From contig NZ_CP028941.1 of NCBI RefSeq assembly GCF_013307245.1, positions 1,364,001 through 1,428,000 on the forward strand: DNA of 64,000 nt, written 5' to 3'. The notes beneath the pieces are model-generated. The model saw only the letters and a list, made by a program, of their open reading frames with translations, was not told the DNA's origin and made no database searches. The translations under genes and the position numbers were made by a program. The DNA is from Polynucleobacter antarcticus. Lineage in GTDB: Bacteria; Pseudomonadota; Gammaproteobacteria; Burkholderiales; Burkholderiaceae. Below are positions 1-7,276 of the stretch, piece after piece. How positions within the stretch are numbered: the first letter of the stretch is position 1; each line of letters starts with the position of its first letter.

Positions 1-357
1 ATGCAGCCTAGTCCCACGATTGCACTCGCTGTCTCAGGAATGAATGATGTGATTAACACCCAAGGCTATACGCAAGCAGCCTGGTGGAATCGGATCCCGA
101 GAGCAGCATGGTGGCTCATGGGGGCTATAGCGATCAGTGCCAATATGTTAGTTGGCTTTGGTGCTCGAAATTTTAAAAATAATATTAGCCTCTTCATGAT
201 TTTCCCGATTATGATTTCAGTTGCCTTTTTCTTGATAGCAGATATTGATAGCCCTAGAGGCGGAATTATTCGCATTGAGCCTCGTAACTTAATCGATCTC
301 AAACAGAATATCAGTATGCAAAATAGTAGCGTACTTTCAATAGGCACTCCAAGATGA
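1..357 (+). CDS. C-terminal part of a bestrophin-like (DUF4239-type) membrane protein, cut by window edge
   Basis: The frame is open from the first base, so the visible 118 residues are probably only the C-terminal half of a longer membrane protein; the ATG at base 1 need not be the start. Two hydrophobic segments are visible (about residues 37-53 and 61-80), followed by IADIDSPRGGIIRI, which resembles the C-terminal signature of the DUF4239 bestrophin-like family. Function in that family is unknown. The stop overlaps the next gene's ATG by four bases (ATGA), so the two are probably co-transcribed. The family call is from memory of the motif. Confidence 0.55.
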   Translation: MQPSPTIALAVSGMNDVINTQGYTQAAWWNRIPRAAWWLMGAIAISANMLVGFGARNFKNNISLFMIFPIMISVAFFLIADIDSPRGGIIRIEPRNLIDLKQNISMQNSSVLSIGTPR

Positions 358-545
358 AACGTATTGTCGATATCTATAAAAATCGTGGTCGTGAACTCGT
401 GTGGACTTACGTCATCCATTTAGGAAACATTGAGTTCCACCCAGCCCAGGTTGATTTTGAAGCAGAGGCCCTTAGGCTCTCACAGCTTGATAAACGGGGG
501 CCCATGAATGAGCTCAGCGCTAAGGCTAGACTCTCAGTAAAGTAA
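354..545 (+). CDS. small hypothetical protein (63 aa)
   Basis: I do not recognise this protein. It is basic at the N-terminus, has no membrane segment and no cysteine. Its ATG overlaps the stop of the preceding membrane-protein gene in an ATGA arrangement, which suggests translational coupling and is the main argument that it is real. It could be a spurious frame; only conservation would settle it. Confidence 0.4.
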   Translation: MKRIVDIYKNRGRELVWTYVIHLGNIEFHPAQVDFEAEALRLSQLDKRGPMNELSAKARLSVK

Positions 546-568
546 TATTTTTACTAATTTCTGTGATT

Positions 569-745
569 ATGAAACCCCTCAGCAAAAAAGCCAAGATGGC
601 AATTGGTTGGACAATTTTGATGACTGTTATTGGAACAGCTATGCTTAACCAATGGCAGTTCTTTGCTATGGGTTGTGCATCAATAGCTCTATTACTCATT
701 GCCAATCACTACGATCTGCTGAAAGACCCGGAAGATAAAAAATAA
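569..745 (+). CDS. small two-helix membrane protein, hypothetical
   Basis: A 58-residue frame (60 if a GTG at 563 is used) with two hydrophobic segments, about residues 9-26 and 31-46, between charged ends (KPLSKKAK at the start, KDPEDKK at the end). This is a typical small inner-membrane protein layout. No family is recognised. It lies 23 bases after the preceding small gene and ends in a hairpin that may terminate this rightward group. Confidence 0.5.
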   Translation: MKPLSKKAKMAIGWTILMTVIGTAMLNQWQFFAMGCASIALLLIANHYDLLKDPEDKK

Positions 746-776
746 GACCCCCTCACTAACTTTCGAGAGCGGTCTT
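744..776. terminator. candidate bidirectional terminator hairpin
   Basis: AAGACC (744-749) pairs with GGTCTT (771-776), with an inner CTC/GAG pairing. It sits between two convergent genes and overlaps the stop codon of the rightward one. The following bases are A/T-rich but there is no clean U tract, so termination is only inferred. Confidence 0.45.
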
Positions 777-789
777 AATCTATTGATAT

Positions 790-1890
790 CTAGAGTGCTG
801 GATAGTCGGTATACCCTGCCTCAGCTCCGCCATAAAAGGTAGCGCGATCATAGGCATTCAGTGCAGCGCCTTGCTTGAAGCGTTCTGCTAAATCTGGATT
901 AGAAATATATAAACGTCCGTATGCAATTGCATCTGCTAGCCCAGCCTCTAGGACAGCCTCACCCATCGCTTGATCATAGCCGCCTGCGCTAATGAATTTA
1001 CCTTGATAAGCAGCCCGAAATATCTCTGAAGTGATCGGCGCCTCTGTGTCGACTTGGTCATTACCACCAGCAGTAGTAGACCGTGGCTCAATCATATGCA
1101 CGTATGACAGTTGATAGGTATTGAGCTTTTGCATCACAGCATTAAATAAGCTGATTGGATCACTGTCACTAATATCGTTAAAGCTTCCATAAGGTGATAA
1201 ACGCACACCAATACAATCGCTTGGGAATACCGTTGCAACCGACTCAATCACTTCACCTAATAGGCGCAAACGATTATTAATTGAACCACCATATTGGTCA
1301 TTTCGTTGATTGGTTTTATCCTGCAAAAACTGATCTAGTAAATAGCCATTTGCTGAATGAATCTCTACACCATCAAAACCAGCTACTTTTGCATTTTGTG
1401 AAGCCACTGCAAACTCTTTGATTAAGCGAGCAATATCCTCCAGAGTCATTGCCTGAGGTATTTCATAAGGATGCAGCTTCCAATCGGCGCCATATGTTTG
1501 GCCAGAAGGCGCTATTGCAGAGGGGGCTTGCGGCAGACCCTGCTCAGGATGTAAAGATGAATGAGAAATGCGTCCAACATGCCACAACTGCGCAACGATC
1601 TTACCGTCTTGAGCATGCACCGCTTCGACAATCTTCTTCCAAGCTGCTGTTTGTTCCGCAGAGTAGATTCCGGGGGTGGCGGGGTAGCCCATACCGAGGG
1701 GGGAAATTTGTGTTGCCTCAGTAATAATGAGTCCAGCTCCCGCTCTTTGACTGTAATAGACTTGAGCCAAAGGATTAGGCACATCACCAGCAATTGCACG
1801 CATTCTGGTTAAAGGCGCCATCACAAGGCGATTCTTTAGCTCAATGGAGCCAAGCCTAACAGGGGTAAACATCATTTCTTTTCCGGACAT
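790..1890 (-). CDS. old yellow enzyme family NADH:flavin oxidoreductase / alkene reductase
   Basis: An FMN-dependent TIM-barrel oxidoreductase of the old yellow enzyme class (NemA/XenB type), expected to reduce activated C=C bonds and nitro or nitrate-ester electrophiles with NAD(P)H. Visible family signatures are an N-terminal FTPVRLGSIELKNRLVMAPLTR, HVGRISH, the active-site segment GFDGVEIHSANGYLLDQFLQ followed by NQRNDQYGGS, and the C-terminal phosphate-binding IAYGRLYISNPDL. The length of about 367 residues is normal. The start is uncertain: GTG 1893, ATG 1890, or ATG 1875 with GGA placed six bases upstream. It lies downstream of, and on the same strand as, the OxyR-type gene, fitting an electrophile or oxidative-stress role. 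Confidence 0.88.
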   Translation of the reverse strand: MSGKEMMFTPVRLGSIELKNRLVMAPLTRMRAIAGDVPNPLAQVYYSQRAGAGLIITEATQISPLGMGYPATPGIYSAEQTAAWKKIVEAVHAQDGKIVAQLWHVGRISHSSLHPEQGLPQAPSAIAPSGQTYGADWKLHPYEIPQAMTLEDIARLIKEFAVASQNAKVAGFDGVEIHSANGYLLDQFLQDKTNQRNDQYGGSINNRLRLLGEVIESVATVFPSDCIGVRLSPYGSFNDISDSDPISLFNAVMQKLNTYQLSYVHMIEPRSTTAGGNDQVDTEAPITSEIFRAAYQGKFISAGGYDQAMGEAVLEAGLADAIAYGRLYISNPDLAERFKQGAALNAYDRATFYGGAEAGYTDYPAL

Positions 1891-1977
1891 CACAAGCTCT
1901 CTATTTTTATTATTTAAATTACTATAAATACGACTGAGTAAGAAAAATGCACACTTACTAAGTCACGCTTCATTACC

Positions 1978-2916
1978 TCAAATACTTTTACGCATTCCAC
2001 GAGTCACTCTCAACCCACCTTTGAAATGCTCTTCAATAGCAGCGGAGAGTGCTTCAAACTCATCAATATGCGCAGTAGATGATCGCGCCGCGAGCGCAAT
2101 AATACGTTTTGGGGCGGGAGGCGATAAGGGGCGAGCTACTAGGCTGCTGCCATTTAGCAAGCCTCCTTTTACTGCCATCTCAGGCAATAAAGCAATACCC
2201 ATGCCTGACTCTACCATCTGCAAGAGAGTTAATAAACTCGTTGCTTCCATGCTATCAGCATGACGGATATCTGAACGCTTACACGCTTGAAGAGTGTGCT
2301 CTCTGAGGCAATGCCCCTCTTCCAATAAGAGCAAACGTTCCGCCATATTAGCTGGCAGATGAACCTGTTTTCCCTTGAGCGCTGAGTCATTCTCCTTGGC
2401 GACCAACCAAAACTCATCATTGAATAGTTCCTTCACCATCAAACCCGATGTCTCATAAGGCAAAGCAATCAGAGCGAAATCTAGCTGATGCTCAGCCAGT
2501 CTTGCCAAAAGATTCGCTGTCAAATCCTCCCGTAAGGCTATTTTCAGATCAGGAAAAGAAGCTCGAAGCTGCGGCATTACCTTTGGCAATAAAAATGGAG
2601 CAATGGTAGGGATCACGCCCAGGCGAATAGTTCCTGTCATGGGTTTACCGACAGCAATCGCGAACTCCACCAGATCTTCGGAGGCAGCTAAGATAATTTT
2701 GGCCCTAGTCAGTACCTCAAGCCCAATGGGGGTTAATGCTACATTTTGACGATCTCGCTCCACTAAGCGGGTTGCTAGCAGCTCCTCTAGCTCCTTCAAA
2801 CCGGCACTTAAAGTAGATTGCCCAACAAAACATGCCTCGGCCGCCCGAGTAAAGTTCAGCTCTTGGGCAATCGCTACAAAGTAGCGCAGTTGTCTTAATG
2901 AGGGCAAATTCATCAT
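1978..2916 (-). CDS. oxyR: OxyR-type LysR regulator of peroxide response
   Basis: LysR-family transcription factor of 312 residues. The N-terminal winged helix-turn-helix covers about residues 4-65 (LRQLRYFVAIAQELNFTRAA). The effector domain contains EEGHCLREHTLQAC, giving Cys203 and Cys212 with exactly the nine-residue spacing of the redox-sensing pair of E. coli OxyR (Cys199/Cys208). That makes hydrogen-peroxide sensing by disulfide formation very likely. It is divergently arranged with rubrerythrin, rubredoxin and rubredoxin reductase genes and lies upstream of the old yellow enzyme gene, which are plausible targets. The divergent spacer holds inverted repeats that may be its operator. Confidence 0.92.
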   Translation of the reverse strand: MMNLPSLRQLRYFVAIAQELNFTRAAEACFVGQSTLSAGLKELEELLATRLVERDRQNVALTPIGLEVLTRAKIILAASEDLVEFAIAVGKPMTGTIRLGVIPTIAPFLLPKVMPQLRASFPDLKIALREDLTANLLARLAEHQLDFALIALPYETSGLMVKELFNDEFWLVAKENDSALKGKQVHLPANMAERLLLLEEGHCLREHTLQACKRSDIRHADSMEATSLLTLLQMVESGMGIALLPEMAVKGGLLNGSSLVARPLSPPAPKRIIALAARSSTAHIDEFEALSAAIEEHFKGGLRVTRGMRKSI

Positions 2917-2938
2917 AGTCTGAGGATTTCATATTATC

Positions 2939-2955
2939 GATTTATTAGATAAATC
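2939..2955. promoter_or_regulatory. inverted repeat in oxyR-rubrerythrin spacer (candidate operator)
   Basis: GATTTAT and ATAAATC form a perfect 7-bp inverted repeat around TAG, in an A/T-rich stretch 23 bases upstream of the oxyR ATG. LysR regulators bind A/T-rich dyads of this size in divergent spacers. It does not match the ATAG-N7-CTAT OxyR consensus closely, so assignment to OxyR is inference. Confidence 0.4.
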
Positions 2956-2988
2956 ATATCATAATTATTCATTAGACAGATCATTACT

Positions 2989-3037
2989 AGCGGTTCAGAA
3001 TGCATTCATCGCGCTTTAATAGCGCCGTAAAACCGCT
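2989..3037 (+). promoter_or_regulatory. structured 5' leader of the rubrerythrin gene
   Basis: AGCGGTT (2989-2995) can pair with AACCGCT (3031-3037), enclosing a second hairpin GCGCT (3011-3015) / AGCGC (3021-3025). The structure ends 27 bases before the rubrerythrin ATG. If transcribed, it would be a two-tier stem in the leader that could affect mRNA stability or initiation. No known riboswitch family is recognised. Confidence 0.35.
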
Positions 3038-3064
3038 GCATCAATGAACTAAAAGGAAATAAAA

Positions 3065-3550
3065 ATGACCCGTCCAGAAATTAAAACTATCCAGAATCTT
3101 GAATCAGCATTTGCTGGTGAATCCATGGCCCATATTAAATATCGCTACTTCGCAAAATTGGCACGCGCAGCGGGAGATATTCAAACAGCGGAGATCTTTG
3201 AATCAACCGCCGACCAAGAGGTGATGCATGCCTTTGGTCACCTCGATTTACTTTACCCTGCTAGCTCAATCACGCCCACTCGTGCCCTTGAAATTGCGAT
3301 TGAGGGGGAGACTTATGAGTACACAGAAATGTACCCCTCTTTCCGCAAAACGGCGGTAGAGGAAGGCAATATCGCCGCTGTGGCAGAAATAGATGAGCAA
3401 ATTGCCGAATCAAAAGAACATGCTGATCAATTTCAGGCAATGCTCACAAAAGCAGCGAAGCGCTTTGCGGCCTTGGCTAATGTAGAAGAGCGTCACGCAA
3501 ATCACTATAAAAAAGCATTAGAAAAGGCAAAAGAATTTGCGGCCTCGTAA
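3065..3550 (+). CDS. rubrerythrin-type diiron peroxide-reducing protein
   Basis: A 161-residue four-helix ferritin-like diiron protein. Visible iron-ligand motifs are ESAFAGESMAHIKY near the N-terminus, ADQEVMHAFGHLD around residues 50-62, EGETYEYTEMYP near residue 80-91, and EEGNIAAVAEIDEQIAESKEHAD around residues 98-120. The C-terminus lacks the CxxC rubredoxin domain of classical rubrerythrin; a separate rubredoxin gene follows 61 bases downstream and probably supplies electrons. Expected role: reduction of hydrogen peroxide to water in the cytoplasm. The gene has an AAAAGGA ribosome site and is divergent from oxyR. Confidence 0.9.
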   Translation: MTRPEIKTIQNLESAFAGESMAHIKYRYFAKLARAAGDIQTAEIFESTADQEVMHAFGHLDLLYPASSITPTRALEIAIEGETYEYTEMYPSFRKTAVEEGNIAAVAEIDEQIAESKEHADQFQAMLTKAAKRFAALANVEERHANHYKKALEKAKEFAAS

Positions 3551-3611
3551 GTTACTTTAGCAATAAATAGCAATTAAATTTAAACTATCCAATTATCCAG
3601 AAGGAAATATT

Positions 3612-3779
3612 ATGAAATCTTGGCAATGTATCGTGTGTGGCTTTATCTATGAAGAAGAAAAAGGGCTACCTGAGGATGGTATCGCGCCCGGTACTGCATG
3701 GGCTGACGTACCAGACAACTGGGAATGTCCAGACTGTGGCGTATCTAAATCTGATTTTGAAATGGTTCAAGTCGGCTAA
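3612..3779 (+). CDS. rubredoxin (55 aa)
   Basis: A 55-residue single-domain rubredoxin. The two iron-binding knuckles are CIVCGF (residues 6-11) and CPDCGV (39-44), giving the four cysteines that hold one iron. Between them are the conserved [13 protein letters not shown] and PDNWECP segments typical of the family. The ATG has an AAGGAA site eight bases upstream. It sits between rubrerythrin and rubredoxin reductase genes, so it is the expected electron carrier linking the reductase to the peroxidase. Confidence 0.95.
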   Translation: MKSWQCIVCGFIYEEEKGLPEDGIAPGTAWADVPDNWECPDCGVSKSDFEMVQVG

Positions 3780-3795
3780 TTTTTAGACAGCTTTG

Positions 3796-5016
3796 ATGCC
3801 CGGGCATCAAAGCCAGTCTTACTCATTCAATGCATTATTAGGGAGCCTTCACTTGGACCAACAAGCACCTCCAGCATCTATTGTCATTATTGGCAGTGGT
3901 TTAGCTGGCTACACCGTCATACGTGAAATTCGTAAGCTCGATAAGTCCGTTCCTATTACTTTAGTGACACGTGAGCCAGGATATTTCTATTCCAAGCCTA
4001 TGCTTTCAACAGCGCTTGCTAGCAATAAGGAAGCTGAACAGCTTATCTCTGGCAATTCAGAGAGTATGGCTACGCAGCTTGATATCACGATCTTAGGAGG
4101 AGTAGATGTATCAGCAATTGATACAAAAGCGCACACCATCACTACGTCTCAAGGAATTCTATCTTATGGAAAATTGGTATTAGGTTTAGGTGCCGATCAA
4201 ATTCGTTTGCCCCTACAAGGCAACGCTGCTCATCAGGTCATGACCGTAAATGATCTTGAAGAGTACGCAGAGTTTCGTAAGGTGATTCATGATAAAAAAC
4301 AAATTACCATCTTAGGCGCAGGTCTCATTGGATGTGAGTTTGCAAATGACTTAATCTCAAAATCATTTAAAGTCGATGTTATTGATCTGGCACCTCAAGC
4401 CTTAGGTCGCCTACTTCCAGAAGCAGCTGCACTAGCACTACAAAATAAATTAAGTGATGGTGGTGTTCGCTGGCACTTCGGCACTACTGTGCAGTCCCTG
4501 GATTGTGAAGGAGATCACTTAAAAATCACTTTGGCTAATGGCAATATGATTCAAAGCGATGTCTTTCTCTCAGCCGTTGGATTGAAGCCACGACTAGCCT
4601 TAGCTAAAGCCGCAGGCATCGAGACAGCCCTAGGTATTCAAGTGAATCGTCAACTAAAAACCAGCGCCCAAAATGTCTATGCTATTGGGGACTGTGCAGA
4701 GGTGGATGGCTTGGTATTGCCTTATGTCATGCCAATCATGCAAGCAGCTCGGGCTCTAGCTCCAACCTTGATCGGACAAGAAACCACCCTTACCTATCCT
4801 GCCATGCCTGTGATGGTCAAAACACCGGCACTACCAACCATCGTCTCTCCCCCTGCTAAGGACAGCAATGGGCAATGGAAGATCAATACGGTGGAGGGCG
4901 GAATTGAAGCCCGTTTTGAATCCACAGATGGTCAACTATTGGGCTTTGCTCTCCTTGGTACGGCTACTGCACAACGTGGAGCCCTCACGAAAGAATTGCC
5001 ATCTATTCTCAGCTAA
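3796..5016 (+). CDS. rubredoxin-NAD(P)+ reductase-like FAD oxidoreductase
   Basis: A flavoprotein of about 406 residues in the pyridine nucleotide-disulfide oxidoreductase fold. The FAD-binding Rossmann motif is VIIGSGLAGY (about residues 31-40), the NAD(P)H motif is ITILGAGLIGCEF (about 174-186), and the second FAD motif is NVYAIGDCAE (about 294-303). It lacks a CxxxxC redox disulfide, fitting rubredoxin reductase or related ferredoxin reductases. Position directly after rubredoxin supports transfer from NAD(P)H to rubredoxin to rubrerythrin. The start is ATG 3796, possibly the adjacent TTG 3793; the first 28 residues precede the fold, so a later start cannot be excluded. Confidence 0.85.
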   Translation: MPGHQSQSYSFNALLGSLHLDQQAPPASIVIIGSGLAGYTVIREIRKLDKSVPITLVTREPGYFYSKPMLSTALASNKEAEQLISGNSESMATQLDITILGGVDVSAIDTKAHTITTSQGILSYGKLVLGLGADQIRLPLQGNAAHQVMTVNDLEEYAEFRKVIHDKKQITILGAGLIGCEFANDLISKSFKVDVIDLAPQALGRLLPEAAALALQNKLSDGGVRWHFGTTVQSLDCEGDHLKITLANGNMIQSDVFLSAVGLKPRLALAKAAGIETALGIQVNRQLKTSAQNVYAIGDCAEVDGLVLPYVMPIMQAARALAPTLIGQETTLTYPAMPVMVKTPALPTIVSPPAKDSNGQWKINTVEGGIEARFESTDGQLLGFALLGTATAQRGALTKELPSILS

Positions 5017-5042
5017 TGACTTGAAACGGATATGCTGCAAAG

Positions 5043-5070
5043 AAAAAGGTCCGCAATTGCGGACCTTTTT
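5043..5070. terminator. strong bidirectional intrinsic terminator
   Basis: GGTCCGCAA (5049-5057) and TTGCGGACC (5058-5066) form a perfect 18-bp palindrome, flanked on the left by AAAAA and on the right by TTTT. This is a classical intrinsic terminator usable in both directions, placed between the convergent rubredoxin reductase and PuuD-like genes. Confidence 0.9.
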
Positions 5071-5098
5071 ACTAGCCTAACTGTTGTGTCATGGTTGA

Positions 5099-5692
5099 TT
5101 ATGAAACCACGACAAACCATGTTGTGTTGTGCGACTGAACAATCATCAAGAACAACATGGGAATAGAAAGTAACGTATTGAAACGTGACGTCAACATGGC
5201 AATACGCGCTGACTTGGCCTTGACCTCTGGCGCGACTGTAACCATACCTAAAGCACGCTTCTGATTCGGCCAAATAATGAACCAGACATTAAAAGCCATG
5301 ACGAGTGCAATCCACATACCTAAGCCAATCGCACGAAATGGTGCTTGTAATGTAAATGCTTGATGGGCATAGCCATTTAGTACTGCCAGAATGACGCCAC
5401 TCACTACTGTCAAGAGCGCCGCCCAACGAAACCAAAAGAGTGCTGCTGGTGCAATAACTTTAGTGATTGCCGGCTTCTGCTCATCGGGAATTTTGGGCAT
5501 AGAAGGAATTTGCACAAAATTAAAATACCAGAGCAAGCCGACCCACATCATGGCAACCATGACGTGGATCCAGCGAAACAAAAATGGCAGCTCGATAGAA
5601 TTAAAGTTACTGCCCAAGGCGAGAACAATCAGAGCGAGAAGAATAAATCCTGCTAGAACAGTGCGGCCTAATGAGGTCAAAATAGATGACAT
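5099..5692 (-). CDS. PuuD-like (urate hydroxylase N-terminal family) membrane protein
   Basis: A 197-residue integral membrane protein with about four hydrophobic segments (roughly residues 10-28, 37-58, 85-108, 125-150) and another near the C-terminus. The segment RWIHVMVAMMWVGLLWYFNFVQ resembles the membrane domain of PuuD, a membrane urate hydroxylase. True PuuD is about twice as long and carries a C-terminal cytochrome c domain, with CxxCH, that is absent here. The protein may therefore be a stand-alone relative with a redox or unknown role; I would not infer urate oxidation. It lies 38 bases downstream of sodB on the same strand. Confidence 0.65.
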   Translation of the reverse strand: MSSILTSLGRTVLAGFILLALIVLALGSNFNSIELPFLFRWIHVMVAMMWVGLLWYFNFVQIPSMPKIPDEQKPAITKVIAPAALFWFRWAALLTVVSGVILAVLNGYAHQAFTLQAPFRAIGLGMWIALVMAFNVWFIIWPNQKRALGMVTVAPEVKAKSARIAMLTSRFNTLLSIPMLFLMIVQSHNTTWFVVVS

Positions 5693-5730
5693 GGATAACT
5701 TTCTATCTAAAGCACATCGTCATTACAAGA

Positions 5731-6309
5731 TTAAGCAAAATTCTTGCTGGCAAAATCCCAGTTCACTACATTCCAAAAGTTTTCAAGATACTTAGGGCGT
5801 GCATTACGTGTGTCGATGTAATAAGCATGCTCCCAGACATCACAGGTCATCAATGGCTTAGCATCTGTCGTAACAGGCGTTCCTGCGTTGCTGGTGGAGG
5901 CTAAATCAAGGCTACCATCGGCCTTTTTTACTAACCAAGCCCAACCGGATCCAAATGTACCAACCGCACACTTTGCAAACTCTTCCTTAAACTTATCAAA
6001 GGAACCCCACTTGGCATTAATAGCATCTGCTAATAGGCCAGTAGGTGCACCACCACCATTAGGCTTCATGCTATTCCAGTAAAAAGTGTGATTCCATACT
6101 TGGGCCGCATTGTTAAATACACCGCCAGAGGACTTTTTAACAATCTCTTCTAAAGAGGCGTTTTCGAAGTCGGTACCCTTAATTAAATTATTTAAGTTAG
6201 TAACGTACGTTTGGTGGTGTTTGCCATAGTGAAACTCGAGAGTTTCTTTTGAGATAAACGGTGCGAGTGCATCCATCGCATATGGCAACTGAGGTAATGT
6301 GTGTTCCAT
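5731..6309 (-). CDS. sodB: iron superoxide dismutase
   Basis: A 192-residue Fe/Mn superoxide dismutase of the Fe type. Metal ligands are visible as His27 (HYGKHH), His74 (NHTFYW), Asp157 and His161 ([10 protein letters not shown]). Family signatures [15 protein letters not shown] and the C-terminal [14 protein letters not shown] are intact. It dismutates superoxide in the cytoplasm. SD-like AAGGAA precedes the ATG. It is adjacent to the peroxide-defence genes, so the block handles both superoxide and its peroxide product. Confidence 0.96.
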   Translation of the reverse strand: MEHTLPQLPYAMDALAPFISKETLEFHYGKHHQTYVTNLNNLIKGTDFENASLEEIVKKSSGGVFNNAAQVWNHTFYWNSMKPNGGGAPTGLLADAINAKWGSFDKFKEEFAKCAVGTFGSGWAWLVKKADGSLDLASTSNAGTPVTTDAKPLMTCDVWEHAYYIDTRNARPKYLENFWNVVNWDFASKNFA

Positions 6310-6446
6310 TATTTTTTCCTTAAAAAGGTATTGATGAGGGGCTAAATAAAGCTCTAAAAGTATGAGTGCCTAACTATAGACGATTCTGACATTTTAGTTT
6401 CAGGGCGCTAAAACCAGGATTTTTCACTGAAATTAGGCGCATGTGG

Positions 6447-7223
6447 CTACTGAGCAGTCCAACCCCCATCCATATTCCACGCCACACCACGCACCTCAGA
6501 GGCATCTGGCCCACAGAGGAACACTGCCAAAGCCGCTAGCTGTTCGGGTGTTACAAATTCTCCAGAGGGCTGCTTTTCTGAAACCAAGGCAATCTTTGCC
6601 TCTTCATTTGTCATCCCCTCCCGCTCAGCTCTTGCGTCTACCTGTTTTTGAACCAAGGGGGTCAGCACCCAACCAGGGCAGATCGCATTACAAGTGACAC
6701 CCGTTTTTGCTGTCTCTAAAGCTGTGACTTTGGTGAGGCCCACAATGCCATGTTTAGCAGCAACATAAGCTGCCTTTTGGGAAGAGGCCACTAAGCCATG
6801 CACAGAGGCAATATTAATAATGCGGCCCCAGTTGCGTTTTTTCATACCTGGTAAGGCATGATGAATTGTGTGAAATGCTGAACTTAAGTTAATCGCAATA
6901 ATCGCATCCCATTGATCCGCAGGAAAATCTTCAATATTGGCAACATACTGAATGCCGGCATTGTTCACCAAGATGTCAAGTGATCCAAAGCGCTTTTCTG
7001 TTTGTTGAATTAGGTCTTGAATCTGCACTGGCTTACTCATATCAGCACCGTGATAATCAACCTCAACGCCAAAAGCCTTGATGGCAGAGATGGCAGCATC
7101 TTTTTCGCCAAAACCGTTCACCATGATGTTGGCACCTTGCTTAGCTAATGCGATAGCCATCGCCAAACCAATGCCACTAGTTGAGCCTGTTACCAGGGCT
7201 GTTTTACCTTTTAATGATGACAT
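6447..7223 (-). CDS. bdhA: 3-hydroxybutyrate dehydrogenase (SDR family)
   Basis: A 258-residue short-chain dehydrogenase. The cofactor motif TGSTSGIG is at residues 12-19, NNAG at 87-90, and the catalytic Ser140, Tyr153 and Lys157 appear in NIASVHG and YVAAKHG. The segments VHGLVAS, the CPGWVLTPLV loop and the C-terminal NMDGGWTAQ are typical of D-beta-hydroxybutyrate dehydrogenase, which links 3-hydroxybutyrate (from polyhydroxybutyrate) and acetoacetate with NAD. It could instead act on another hydroxyacid, but the motif set is specific. Transcription is leftward from a 53-base gap after the Mo-hydroxylase operon. Confidence 0.85.
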   Translation of the reverse strand: MSSLKGKTALVTGSTSGIGLAMAIALAKQGANIMVNGFGEKDAAISAIKAFGVEVDYHGADMSKPVQIQDLIQQTEKRFGSLDILVNNAGIQYVANIEDFPADQWDAIIAINLSSAFHTIHHALPGMKKRNWGRIINIASVHGLVASSQKAAYVAAKHGIVGLTKVTALETAKTGVTCNAICPGWVLTPLVQKQVDARAEREGMTNEEAKIALVSEKQPSGEFVTPEQLAALAVFLCGPDASEVRGVAWNMDGGWTAQ

Positions 7224-7276
7224 GACTTTCTTCTCTATCCGAGTGAGTTAAAGCTGCATACTACAGGTTAACGATA

